A DNA stretch of 64,000 bases from Anniella stebbinsi (taxonomy: Eukaryota > Chordata > Lepidosauria > Squamata > Anniellidae). Each line of letters starts with the position of its first letter. Position 1 is the stretch's first letter. The position numbers were made by a program, and so were the translations under genes. Positions 8,975 to 19,485 of the stretch are shown piece after piece. Location: positions 230,791,654 through 230,855,653 of the forward strand of contig JARDYH010000001.1 in the NCBI GenBank assembly GCA_029215795.1, in the 5' to 3' direction. The notes under the pieces are model-generated. The model had not been told where the DNA came from and did no database searches. It saw only the letters and a program-made list of their open reading frames with translations.

Positions 8975-11012
8975 AATTTATTTATTTTATTTATTTTATT
9001 CCATTTATATACCGCCCCATAGCCGAAGCTCTCTGGGCGGTTTACAAAAATTAAAAACATTGAACAATTAAAACACCAATATACAAAATTTAAAAGCATA
9101 AAGCATAAAAACAAGTTAAAATTACAATATCCTTCTGGGTCAAAACACAACAACAACACAAAAACACAAAACCCCTCATCATATGCTGTTAAATGCCTGG
9201 GAGAAGAGGAAAGTCTTGACCTGGCGCCGAAAAGATAACAATGTTGGCGCCAGGCGAGCCTCGTCAGGGAGATCATTCCATAATTGGGGGGCCACCACTG
9301 AAAAGGCCCTTTCCCTTGTTGCCACTCTCCGTGCCTCCCTTGGAGTAGGCAACCGGAGGAGGACCTTCGATGTGGTTCGTAGTGTACGGGTAGGTTCGTG
9401 TCGGGAGAGGCGTTCCATCAGGTATTGTGGTCCCAAGCCGTATAAGGCTTTATAGGTTAAAACCAGCACCTTGAATTGAGCTCGGAAACGTATAGGCAAC
9501 CAGTGCAAGTGGGCCAGAGTAGGTCTTATATGCTCGAACCTTCTGGTTCCTGTTATCACTCTGGCCGCTGCATTTTGCACAAGCTGCAGCTTCTGAACCG
9601 TCTTCAAAGGCAGCCCCACGTAGAGTGCATTGCAGTAATCCAATTTAGAGATTACCAGAGCATAGACAACTGAAGCCAGGTTATCCCTGTCCAGATAGGA
9701 GCGTAGCTGGGCCACCAACCAAAGTTGGTAGAAGGCATTCCATGCCACCGCGGCCACCTGAGCCTCAAGTGACAGAGATGGTTCTAGGAGAACCCCCAAG
9801 CTACGAACCCGCTCCTTCAGGGGGAGTGCAACTCCATCCAGGTTGAACACCCTCCATCCGGTCAGCAGAACCACCTACTAACAGCATCTCAGTCTTGTCT
9901 GGATTGAGTTTCAGTTTGTTAGCCCTCATCTTGTCCATTGTCGCAGCCAGGCACTGGTTCAGCACATCCACAGCCTCACCTGATGAAGATGAAAAGGAGA
10001 AATAGAGTTGTGTGTCATCAGCGTACTGATGACAACGCACCCCAAAACGCTGGATGACCTCTCCCAACGGTTTCATGTAGATGTTGAACAGCATGGGGGA
10101 CAAGACTGACCCCTGAGGAACCCCATACTGGAGAATCCACGGGGCCGAGCAATGTCCCCCAAGCACCACCTTCTGGAGCCATCCCGCTAAGTAGGAGCGG
10201 AACCACTGCAGTGCAGTGCCTCCCACTCCCAACTCAGCCAGTCGTCCCAGAAGGATACCATGGTCGATGGTATCGAAAGCCACTGAAAGATCAAGGAGAA
10301 TCAACAGAGTCACACTCCCCCTGTCTTTCTCCCGACATAGGTCATCATACAGGGCGACCAAGGCCGTTTCCGTGCCAAAACCAGGCCTGAAGCCGGACTG
10401 AAATGGATCCAGATAATCAGTCTCATCCAAGAGTGTCTGGAGCTGGCTTGCAACCACTCACTCAAGGACCTTGCCCAGGAATGGAATATTTGCCACAGGT
10501 CTATAGTTATTAAGATTTTCGGGGTCTAGGGAAGATTTCTTCAGGAGTGGTCTCACTACCGCCTCCTTCAAGCGGCCTGGGACCACTCCCTCTCGTAGAG
10601 AGGCATTAATCACTTCCCTGGCCCAGCCGGCTGTTCCATCCCTGCTGGCTTTTATTAGCCAAGAGGGGCAAGGATCCAATACAGAGGTGGTTGCATGAAC
10701 CTGTCCAAGCACCTTGTCAACATACTCGAGCTGTATCAACTGAAACTCATCCAAGAAAACAGGACAAGCCTGTGCTCTGGACACCTCACTAGATTTACCT
10801 GCTATAACACTGGAGTCTAAGTCCTGGTGGATGCCAAAGATTTTATTCTGGAAGTGCCTAGCAAATTCAGTACAGCGGGCCTCAGATGGTTGTAGCACAT
10901 CCTTGGGGCCAGCATGTAATAGCCCCTGGACAACTCTGAAAAGCTCTGCTGGGCGGCAGATAGATGATTTGATGGTGGCAGCAAAGTATTGCTTTTTTGC
11001 AATACTTTGCAA
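8975..11012 (-). mobile_element. L2-type LINE, 5'-truncated, best preserved in window
   Basis: This non-LTR retrotransposon of the L2 group (CR1 superfamily) copies itself through an RNA intermediate using the ORF2 reverse transcriptase. What is seen: the end of the pre-RT region, the complete RT domain, the C-terminal domain, a 3' UTR of about 200 bp, the terminal stem CCGCCC/GGGCGG (plus-strand 9012-9017 and 9035-9040) and an (AAAT)n tail. The endonuclease domain is missing, so the copy is 5'-truncated, as is usual for LINEs. I found no clear target-site duplication. With only one nonsense change and one frameshift it is younger than the other LINE pieces here, but cannot be autonomous. Confidence 0.93.
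9179..11012 (-). pseudogene. L2 ORF2 remnant: reverse transcriptase and C-terminal domain
   Basis: Three readable segments join in order. Segment 1 (11012-10461) ends with NNYRPVANIPFLGKVLE, the start of the RT fingers. It is followed by an in-frame TGA at 10458-10460. Segment 2 (10457 to about 9860) is in the same frame and carries the RT core: motif A LLDLSVAFDTIDH, motif B GVPQGSVLSPMLFN, motif C YADD at 10014-10025, and LKLNPDKTE. A frameshift near 9850-9875 moves reading to segment 3 (to 9179), with LDYCNALYVGLP, AAARVITG, HLHWLPIRFRAQFK and a natural-looking stop after KTFLFSQAFNSI. These motifs are standard for the L2 group. The TGA is consistent with a CpG transition in an arginine codon, which is inference. 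The catalytic aspartates are all present. Confidence 0.92.
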
Positions 11013-11223
11013 ATATTAATCCCTATTAATAACTAGGGATCAGTCTTCACTTTGTGGGCAGATATATCTTTGTTTAAGAAATACCCCAAAAATGCTATGT
11101 TAAACATTATCCACCTTGTTTTAAATGATCATTGCCTAAGCCCCATATTCTTTGTTTTATTATTCTTCATAAGGATGAATATATTTGTGCTTTTTACATT
11201 TTTATATTTCAGTACGTATAAAA

Positions 11224-11309
11224 GGCTGCAATCTTTACAAACTTACCTTGGAGTAAGCCCCAGTAAACACAATGGCTTGCTTTTGAGTAGACATGCATAG
11301 GATTGCACT
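11224..11309. repeat. Short palindromic GCAATCCTA-type MITE
   Basis: GGCTGCAATC at the left and GCATAGGATTGCACTG at the right form inverted ends; the interior carries GGAGTAAGCC and its inverted partner. Related copies lie at 29730-29818, 52381-52479 and 53715-53800. They are about 85-100 bp, non-coding, and fit a tiny DNA-transposon derivative. Confidence 0.55.
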
Positions 11310-12932
11310 GAAAGAAAAATGAATTATAATATTCAGAAATATTCATAGAATATGTTTCCCATAAATATTTAATAGCTTTTCTCCATGGTTACAAGTAAAT
11401 GTGGTAGATGTTCCCTGTTAGCTGCTCAGCAATGAAAAGGCCATTAAGAACTTCCTACTATGAAATATTACCCACTGAACAATGTGGCAAAAGTATTATT
11501 TACCCATTAGGAAGTGTTGGTGTAATCCTTCCTGGTCTAACCCCCATATCCATGAATCCTGCTCATGCCTCTGGCATAAAAGAATACTAGAGCATGTGTT
11601 CTTTGGTGAAAATTACATTTAGCCCTGTTTTGGCCACTCAACATCCTAGTTATCACTTCATGCGAGTAGGGAGTTAGATTGTATTTGAAAAGCAAGAAAA
11701 ATTATAGTAAACAAAATAAAGAAAATATCCAATGTCTTTAAGAAGTCTGAAATGTGTGTGTCTTAATGTGAAACGTGTGACTAGAATAAAAGGTGGAGAT
11801 GCTACCTGCTCTTTCTGTTTATGTTACCGATAAAAGGAATTATGCAATTTGATAGTGATAAACATTTGTATGTGCTACACCTGTGGCTAGAATAATGTTT
11901 ATTATTAGACTTAGTGTTACATATCTAATGCCGTCAGTATATATTATTTGTGTAGTTCAAACAAATTTCCATTACTGCTGGAAAGCCCAGAGGCCTAAAT
12001 TGATGTTCTTTATAAGTAACCTCAAGTCATTTTCAAAGACTATATTTATTTGTATTGTACCGACTCATTCAACCAACGATATGTGGTATGCTTTTTTCAT
12101 GGGCCACCTCGCAGTCAGCATGTTGAGACTTGGTCAGCTGTCTGTTTCAGCCACATCGCATGCTTCAGGTTTGAAAGGGATATTATTCTGACACTCTAAA
12201 GCATATTTCTGCTCGAACGAGCACAACAAGGTAAACAACAAGTAAAACATTTCGTGCCGTAGTATTGCTAGCTTTAATAGAATCCTAGTCATTTTGCACT
12301 TAGGGTTTCGTACAGAATTTCTCTCTCTCTCAAATGCACCAAACAATGCTAGTATTGCTACATTATTTAGGTGCAGTAGAGCCTGAATGGTTAAATTGGA
12401 TCAGAACTCAATGGGAGATAATACACTGTCATCCTGACGCTAATCATTTGTGTCAGCATAGCTGCCTGAAGGGACAGTGCCATTTGTAATGCTTTGATAT
12501 CCCAAGAGCTAGAGCTCCGTGGGCCCTCGAAGGAACACAGGACTTCTCTATCACTGCAGTCTTGGAACCATTCCTTATGTACATATTCACACACGGAGGT
12601 GTTCCTAACGGCATAGTGAATATGCTGTGTATTGACTAAATAGTAAAGCTGCACGATAAGGACCATTTTGAATTCCTGCTTTTCACCTGGAAATACATTT
12701 CAAAACTGTGTTTAGGAAATGCTGTGTTTCACATTTTCTTACATGCTATGGAACATTGTTCTGCATTTTGGGCCGATGATGAGAGGAACACAGCATCTGA
12801 TTGGGAGATTGCACCCACAGTGCCCACTGGGGATGAGATGCATGAGGGCAATCAGGACACACAGAGTGGCTTTGGGGGGAAATGTTATGGGGCAAATTAT
12901 GGCCATAATTAATGCAAACTGCAGCCATAAAG
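11310..12932. other. Unassigned stretch
   Basis: No feature is supported; 11013-11223 is equally featureless. The part around 12060-12345 is less AT-rich than its surroundings and overlaps modest open frames on both strands (plus 11883-12191, minus 12134-12346), but neither shows a known motif or a splice-site context I trust. Confidence 0.4.
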
Positions 12933-12980
12933 TGCTTAGTTATGCATAAATTGCAGCTGCAATTTACGCATAACTAAGCA
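12933..12980. repeat. 48-bp loopless palindrome
   Basis: TGCTTAGTTATGCATAAATT at the left edge is mirrored by AATTTACGCATAACTAAGCA at the right edge. The arms are 24 bp, meet at GCAGCTGC with no spacer, and differ at a single position (A versus the complement of C). It lies inside a broader block rich in GCATAA, GCAGC and GCCATAA motifs (12895-13010). Function is unknown; it could be the core of a palindromic MITE or a cruciform-forming site. Confidence 0.85.
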
Positions 12981-13785
12981 TTTTGCATATCCTGCAATTT
13001 TTAGAGAGAAAAAAATAGCCAAAATCCATAAACTGAGACGGGGGCTCCGGGGAACTCTGTCATGCCCAATAGGGCCAGATTTCCCCATGACAGACATCCC
13101 TCGGACTGGATATAGACTCCCCCGCCCCCCGGTTTGCCTCCACGTTTTGCAGAAGCGTGTTAAGCTATTCAGCTATTCACCTGAATAGCTGCTCTTTTGC
13201 TCCTTCGCTCCTCCACTTCACTCCACTCCTCCCTTCTCTTTCTCCCTCCAGTCAGGTCCTGTCAGATGAGCACTACAACCAGACTGCCTTTCTGCAGGGC
13301 AAAAATAGAACGACCCTTTAGTGTGGCTCTTTGGGGGCATCGAGGGAGTACAATCCTGTCTCTGCAGAGATTCAGGCGTTGTATGGTTTTAAAAAACACT
13401 TTTGAACCTGGGATGCAAGTTTTGGGTTTTATATTGAGGCTTGGAGCCTGCTGCTGGGGGAGATTGGTTTTCCCTGCCAGGACCTGATGCAATCCATTCA
13501 AGCCCAGAGTTCCTTTAAAACTACATGGAGACTTAGGGTGCATTAAATGTGTTTATGAAAAATAATCCAGACTTTTAGCATGCTAGGAAAGGCTGGGGAA
13601 GAGTCAGGGTGTCAGCAGGACAGGCACAGCATCATGTGAGTACCGTACTGTAAATCTGCACACCAGGCATGGTGAGAGTGCATTAAATCGCTGGTGTGAT
13701 GGAGCTCATAGGCTGATTTGCACATCCCTAAGTACAACACAAAACAGATTTATGGCACAGTCATAAACCATCCATACTTAGAATA
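12981..13785. other. Unassigned stretch
   Basis: Moderately GC-rich in the first half, with overlapping open frames on both strands (plus 13197-13487, minus 13262-13543) that lack known motifs. TTTGCACATCCCTA at about 13717-13731 resembles the terminus of the AT-rich AGGGATG repeat family, so an older copy may end there. Confidence 0.35.
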
Positions 13786-14005
13786 GGGATTGGATCCAAC
13801 GTTAACTGTCAGCTGATGTCATGGAAACAGCTGGTGGAACAGATTTACCCACCATCCTGCAATCCACCAGGCACCACATCCCCAAGTCTGCTCTGGAAGG
13901 TTGGGGAAGCCTCTAGAACAGATTTGGGGTACAGGGGAGGAAGGAGAGCAAGGCTAAGTCTGCACATGTGGTGGTGGATTTAACCCAGTGTGCATTTAGT
14001 CCAAC
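13786..14005. repeat. Repeat family F, copy 2
   Basis: GATTGGATCCAACGTTAACT, CAGCTGGTGGAACAG and GGGGTACAGGGGAGGAAGG match landmarks of the segment at 5161-5425 in the same order. The perfect hairpin of that copy is not preserved here. Confidence 0.45.
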
Positions 14006-14487
14006 ACCATTTCCATTCCGTTGGAAACCGTCCAAAGGAATGGAAAAGGGTTTGCCCCTCTTGCTACTTGAAGATGGATAAATCGATGAAATGTAAATTA
14101 TATTAAGATATTTTACACCAGAGCAAAAGAGGAGAAGGAGAAGGAGAAATAATAATGAAATGCAGCATGTGCCTGTAAATCTGGCTGAGATTATTTGGCA
14201 TATTTTATGTGAAGTCGCTTTAGATATTGATGTTTCATCATTTCAAGCATAAGCTGCTTGAACTTGCTGTTAGGTGTAAATTTTGCCATGAAAAGAGGAG
14301 CTTAATCCAGGTTGACATATGCAGCCATGCAAGTTTAACAGTGATGTGATGTATAAGTATATACATGTACAGTCACTTTAATTTTTCATGTTTTGGTAAA
14401 AATAGCTTGCCAACCTGATTTTTGTTTCGAAGTTTTTATAGGCTTCAGCTCATCTCAAATTCTATGGAGAAAATGACTTTTATTTAC

Positions 14488-14602
14488 ATGCAGGGCAATC
14501 CCATGTATGTTTACCAGAAGTCAGTACTGCTGAGCTCAATGGAGTTTACGATCTGGAAATTGTAGGGGTTTTCCTGTCTAAATATGCATGGGATTATGCC
14601 CT
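14488..14602. repeat. Palindromic GCAATCC-type repeat
   Basis: GGGCAATCCCATGTATG at the left and CATGGGATTATGCCC at the right are near-perfect inverted ends. The interior includes AAGTCAGTACTG. It belongs with, or near, the GCAATCCTA MITE family. The stretch 14006-14487 before it holds nothing I recognise. Confidence 0.5.
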
Positions 14603-14707
14603 TCAACCTTTCAGGAGTAATATACCAGCAGTATACCATTTTGTATTGTGCCTCTTGTAAACCATAGCGTTTTAATGACAATCCCAATGAAATGTGACTT
14701 TGCATTT

Positions 14708-15032
14708 TATTTATTTATTATTAAAAACATTTGTATCCCACCTTATATCACTAGGGTCTCAGGGCAGCATACAACAATACAAAACAATAAATATACACAG
14801 CTTAAAACCAATTAAGCCATTAATCAAGCTAAAACCAGTATAAAATTTAAAAGCAATAAAAAAACCAATTAAAACAGTTAAAACAATGTACAGGCTTGGT
14901 GAATTTAGCCATCAAAGGTTTTGTTAAAAAGCTATGTCTTTACTTAGCGCTGGAATGAAGTCAGCGCTGGCACCAGTCGGGCCTCCAAGGGGAGGGCATT
15001 CCACCGTCAGGGTGCCACAACAGAGATAGCCC
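14708..15032 (-). mobile_element. L2/CR1-group LINE 3' end, divergent subfamily
   Basis: Read on the minus strand: ORF2 C-terminal-type sequence near GGCTATCTCTGTTGTGGCAC and GGAATGCCCTCCCCTTGG, an A/T-rich 3' UTR with TTAAAAC motifs, CCTGAGACCCTAGTGATA, then (AAT)/(AAAT) repeats. The terminal stem differs from the L2 copies at 8975 and 7943, so this is another subfamily. Confidence 0.75.
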
Positions 15033-15151
15033 ATTTAATGTGCAAATTTTATTTTTATTTTTTTTAAAAAAATGTCGATAACAACTGTGTCTGGATGGCT
15101 AATTATTATCAGGTTGCCAGCAATTGGGGAGTGAGAATGTAATACTTTCTT

Positions 15152-15471
15152 TAGGGTGACCAGATAAAATCCAGGTCAGGGCTCATGTAACTTTAACAGT
15201 TGTAGAGAAAAGGGAATTTCAGCCAGAGCCATTTGTATGCAATTAGTTCCTGGTGAAATTCCCTCTTTATCACAACTGTTAAAGGTGCATGCGCTATACT
15301 AGAGTGACCATACACAAAAGAAGGCAGGGCCCCTGCAACTTTAACTGTTGTGATGAAGACGTAATTTCACCAGGAACTAATTGCATACAAATGACACTGG
15401 CTGAAATTCCCTTTTCTCTACAACTGTTAAAGTTACATGAGCCCTGACCTGGATTTTATCTGGTCACCCTA
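15152..15471. mobile_element. hAT-type 320-bp palindromic MITE, copy 1
   Basis: The element is almost entirely an inverted repeat, beginning TAGGGTGACCAGATAAAATC and ending with its complement. A perfect 8-bp target-site duplication ACTTTCTT lies at 15144-15151 and 15472-15479. The size of the duplication and the TAGGG-type ends are those of the hAT superfamily. No transposase is encoded, so mobility would need a partner element. Internal structure: each half is itself a palindrome, and AGAGTGACCATA near the middle resembles the outer end. Confidence 0.92.
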
Positions 15472-15589
15472 ACTTTCTTCCCATGCTGTGGTTCTGAGGA
15501 AAACTCCTTCTCTGAAGCTGTTATTGCATTGGGAGGAAATCTCCCATTGGTGTCAATGGGATAGAGAAATTCCTGTTCCCTCCATAATC

Positions 15590-15675
15590 CCTATGGGTTT
15601 TATCCGATATTAGCCCTACTTAGAATAGACCTATTGAAATTAATGAGACTTAAGTTAGTCTAACATTGCACCCAA
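15590..15675. repeat. Palindromic GTTAGTCC/TAGACC repeat, copy 1
   Basis: TTAGCCCTACTTAGAATAGA, TGAAATTAATGAGACTTAAG and TTAGTCTAACATTGCACCCA form a short element related by eye to 53951-54028. Both contain TCTA(C/T)T-TAGA-type inverted motifs around an ATTGAAAT/CATTTCAA core. It is non-coding. Confidence 0.4.
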
Positions 15676-16320
15676 CCCTACATCAGAAAGAGAAATCCCT
15701 AGTTCCCATGTTGTTGTATAGAAATCTTGCTTAATATCATAATATTGTATTCCCATATTAAATTGTATGCTGTAGAGAGAGTTCCTCATTTCTTTAATTG
15801 ATGAGCAAGCAACCAGTTTTCCCAAGCTGTGCATTTTCACAACCTGAACTGGTGACCAATGTGAACTTATACAATATGTCTTAACTGTTACTCCTTGAGA
15901 GAGAGCTCTTCCCATCAACACCCCACATTTCCCACTAAGTCCAAATACCTGTTTTTCCAAATGCTTTATAAATATTGTGGCTTCATTCACTCTGTCACTC
16001 AAATTTTCAGAATCCCTTATAAACCCTTCTAACTCCTGTTGAGCACAACATTTTGGCACATCCAGGGCATGGCCCATGCAAAAGTTGTCTGTTTGCCAAA
16101 AGCAGGGGTGGACAGTCTGTTTGGCCTCGAGGGACAGATGTGATACTGGCTTGGGAGCCAGGGGCTGCTCACCTGTGTGTACACATGCACACAACCTAGT
16201 GATGCTGTTACAGATTAGCAGCAGTGAGGAAAGAGCAATCTGTATGAGGATTACTGGGGGAGAGAAATTGGCAGTGGGCTCCCATGGGGGGGGGTGCACA
16301 ATTGCTACTTTGAGGACCAC
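15655..16320 (-). other. Unrecognised 221-codon open frame crossing a hAT insertion
   Basis: This is one of the longest open frames outside the LINEs. Its first roughly 73 codons come from the hAT element at 16103-16340, so the true pre-insertion frame would be 15655 to about 16102. That part encodes a mixed, fairly hydrophilic protein including LEGFIRDSENLSDRVNEATI and KHLEKQVFGLSGKCGVLMG, and its last codons run into the short repeat at 15590-15675. I do not recognise a family. It could be an exon remnant, the coding relic of an unknown element, or chance. Confidence 0.2.
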
Positions 16321-16340
16321 ATGCAGGTTGTGAACCCCTG
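16103..16340. mobile_element. hAT-type MITE with CAGGGGT ends
   Basis: The ends are CAGGGGTGGACAGTCTG and, inverted, CAGGGGTTCACAACCTG. Flanks GCCAAAAG (16095-16102) and GCCTAAAG (16341-16348) are an 8-bp target-site duplication with one mismatch. The interior has no transposase. Confidence 0.85.
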
Positions 16341-16988
16341 GCCTAAAGTATAAAACTCTTTTTATAAAAAATATTAGGGGATGAAGAAATCTATCAAAGT
16401 GGTACCGACAATAAATGCAAAGCCAGTCAGTCTATTTTCTTCTACTGATAGGTTGGCAACTACATAGTTGAGTAGTTGGGTAAAAAAATGTTCATTCTTC
16501 TCCCACAGTACTAAAATTATTTGACTGGCCTCACCATAGATATTTCACCATAGATAGCAGAAGTGAAATAATATATTTTTTTCTATAAAAACGGAAATAA
16601 ATAATTATGAGAGGAAACCAGTAAATTAAATCCTCCCCTCCACACACAAGAAAATGAATTTAGGGGAATCAGAGGGTGATTCAAAGGGTAATTAAGGGGC
16701 AATTCATCACTAATCCTCCAGTCACAATTGATGGGAAGCAATAAAATGGGCAGAACATGCAAAGAGGAGACCTTTAATTAACATTGGAAGACACCTTTAC
16801 TAAATGATACTCACTTGTGAATAAACGTTATGAAAGGAACTTGGCCATGGGTACGGGCATTACCAGATACTATAGTGCTATATTAAGTTACTCTATGGAA
16901 ATGCCATTTTAATTATGCTTCCAGCCAACTGCGGAAAAGCAACGCCTTACCAGCGCTGCAGGCTGTAGTGTAGATGCAAACCCCATAA
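16341..16988. other. Unassigned AT-rich stretch
   Basis: No feature beyond AT-rich sequence. It contains no open frame or repeat that I can support. Confidence 0.5.
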
Positions 16989-17115
16989 CAGCCTTTTCCA
17001 GCCCAGTGTCTTCCAACTGTTTTGGACTACAACATTCAGCATTCATGACCACTGGCTGGGGCTGATGGGAATTGATGTCCAAAACATCCAGTGGGCAGCA
17101 GATTGGGGAAAGCTG
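16989..17115. mobile_element. Palindromic hAT-like MITE (GGACTACAAC type), copy 1
   Basis: CAGCCTTTTCCAGCC at the left and GATTGGGGAAAGCTG at the right are inverted ends; inside, TTTTGGACTACAAC pairs with TTGATGTCCAAAAC. The same design is seen at 58373-58508 and, less completely, at 42838-42945. Flanks CCCCATAA and TTCTATAA share only their last bases, so the duplication is worn. Confidence 0.7.
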
Positions 17116-17614
17116 TTCTATAATATTACCAGTGATTTTAAAAGAAATCTGAAGAGAAGAGAAAGCAATTATATATAACTGAAGGGATTGTTGTGCATTC
17201 AGATATTGTATTTGAGGCAAGAATCATTTAAAGAATGTTTGCTTTAGTTGACAAAAGCTAAAGCAAAAAGGAACTAGGATAAAACTGCAATATTTGTATA
17301 GTCTTTTTTTATATCCTTTGTCAAAGCTGACCAAATCCAAAGGGATTTTCTTGGAAGAAACTCTATTGCAAATGGCAGATTTATTGGCATAGAGTAAAGC
17401 AACTTAAAACTATCTGTGCCTGCACATTATTTCTAGTGTGCACTGAAAACTAAGATTTGATTGTGTCTGATTACTTGAAATGATTTATGAAACTGCACTC
17501 TAGTTAAAGCTTTAGTGGAAGATAAGCATTTTTGCTCTGGGTTCCCTTTTTGAACTGCAAGAACAGAAAAGTAGGCATTGCTGAATAACTGTGTTGTCTT
17601 ATGTTGCTCTCTGT
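17116..17614. other. Unassigned stretch
   Basis: About 500 bp with no recognisable element. Confidence 0.5.
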
Positions 17615-17650
17615 AGTTATATAGTTATATAGTTATATAGTTATATAGTT
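17615..17650 (+). repeat. 8-bp tandem repeat, about 4.5 units
   Basis: The unit AGTTATAT is repeated without error four and a half times. Its purity suggests recent expansion. Confidence 0.95.
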
Positions 17651-17654
17651 GGAG

Positions 17655-17763
17655 GGGGGGTTAAATTTTATGTATAATGATGTATTTCTATTGTGTTGTC
17701 TACCACCCCAGACTCCCTTGGGAGGAAGAATGTTATATAAATAAAATAAATGAAATGAAATAA
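17655..17763 (+). mobile_element. LINE 3' tail fragment
   Basis: TTGTCTACCACCCCAGACTC, CTTGGGAGG and an (AAAT)-type tail have the order of a CR1/L2-group 3' end. Nothing upstream of the tail is recognisable as ORF2. Confidence 0.5.
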
Positions 17764-18039
17764 ACACTATCAGAAAAAAATGTAGAGCTGATCTGAATGT
17801 TCTGTCAGCAAAAATGTTGGTGGTTTCAGTGGGTGTGTTGGAGGATGGAACATTTCAAGACTGCTTTTTGCAGTGAAACATGTCACATATAATAAATAAA
17901 TCATTCTGAAGCACATGTAAAATCTAGCATGAGAGCTGTTCCATGCATTATGCAGACCGCATCACTTCAGACTAAAGGCATACATGGAGATCATTCAGCC
18001 TTGTTTAAAAAAGCAATGTCTTTGTAGTAAACTACGAGA

Positions 18040-18640
18040 GCAATCCTGTGGCCTATAGACAGTGTCTTGGGTGGCCATTGGACACTGGGAAATTTCCTTT
18101 TCAAGGCCATAGACAGTTCCGGCTCAGAGGGGGGAAATCTTCACTTGGATTTCCATCCCTACCAACCTGCCACCCATCCCAGGTGCTCTGGAAAGCTCTG
18201 TGGCTGTGGCTCCTCTCCCAAAATCAGTGTCACAACCTCAAAAGTGGATACAGAGAGAGGCAAGAGGTGGCATGCAGGTGGATGGGGCAGGAAGGGGGAG
18301 GAGAGGCTTTGGATCCACCAGATCCACAAGCTACTTGGCCTCCACCTCTGCCCCCCCAAGCCAAGAGGACAGAGAGGCTGTAAAAACATTCAGCATCCCT
18401 CCTGCTCTGTCTGGCTCTTCCCAGCAGGGCTTGGCATAGATGCAGGGCTCCGTGCATTCATTAATCCTGCTGGATTGCACAATAACACATCACGGAGACC
18501 CTTTCTCTTGTTGCCAGTGCCACCACTAGTAAACCAACAGCAGCCAGGTAAATGGGATAGGAGGGAAGGGGGGGGGGATTTAGAGGATATGAGGGTAGGA
18601 AGGAAAGTCAGAATTTGGCAGCTTTCTGAATAGTGGGAGA
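18040..18640. other. GC-richer unassigned block with long open frame
   Basis: This block is richer in G and C than its surroundings, which makes overlapping open frames likely; the longest is 188 codons on the plus strand (18067-18633). The frames are proline-, glycine- and serine-rich with no domain or periodicity that I recognise. The neighbouring stretches 17764-18039 and 18641-19485 hold nothing supported. Confidence 0.35.
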
Positions 18641-19485
18641 GGAGTAGCAGGGGAATTCCTTTTCCAGGCTAAACTAAAATTTGAGAGTCTCGCCATTTGT
18701 GTGTCAACCGAATTAAAATATGTCCCTGTTTAGGGATAATTTCCACATTGCTCTTTTCCTTCTAGAGATGGGGAAAGCATTAACAGAAAGAGGAAATGGA
18801 AAATGCATAAGCAATAATTCACCATGTCCTATACTGCAAGCACTTGTTGACAAGACAGAAAGCAAGACGCCAAGATCAAAGAGTTTGTTCCGCGCATCTC
18901 TCTAATCCTGTCAGTTGTGTGGCAATGGAAGGAAATCTTTTCAAGTATAGAAGGCTTTAGTTAAACAAGTTAGTGCTTGTTCTCTAGCTTGATATCTTTG
19001 GCGTCAGTAATGGAATACAGACAGAACCAAACAAAAATCCTTCATAATTTGGGTTCTGAATAGTTTCCTCTGCTTGTTCAACCTTATGGTGGAGTTACCA
19101 GTCTTCTGCTGCACTGATAGGAAATGTCAGGCAGTTGGCATAGTACCACCCTAGGACACATTATTTTCCTTTTCTGAACCAAGGCCGTGATGCTGTCTTA
19201 CACACCGTATGTGATGATCCATCCCTCTTTGGCACTTTTGTTCCCTGTCTCATAATACCATCTTGAGAGGAACATAATACACAGGTTGACATACAACTGG
19301 GGTGGATTTTCTGGCGAACTGAAACATTGATAAGTATTTTAAATTTGAATTTAAATATTCAAATTTGCATTTTGAAGAAGATCTTGTTCCCCATGTTCCA
19401 TTCTTTATCAAAAGATCTTAAAGTGTTATCGGCTCAAAACATTCTGCCATCACAAGTTCCATTAACATCTGTGGAGCTTGGACGA

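Noticed and set aside
9183..10401. Plus-strand open frames at 9183-9455, 9476-9673 and 10216-10401
   Set aside because: They are antisense shadows of the L2 ORF2 remnant.
18067..18633. 188-codon plus-strand open frame
   Set aside because: The region is GC-rich, has overlapping frames on both strands and no recognisable domain, start context or splice signals.
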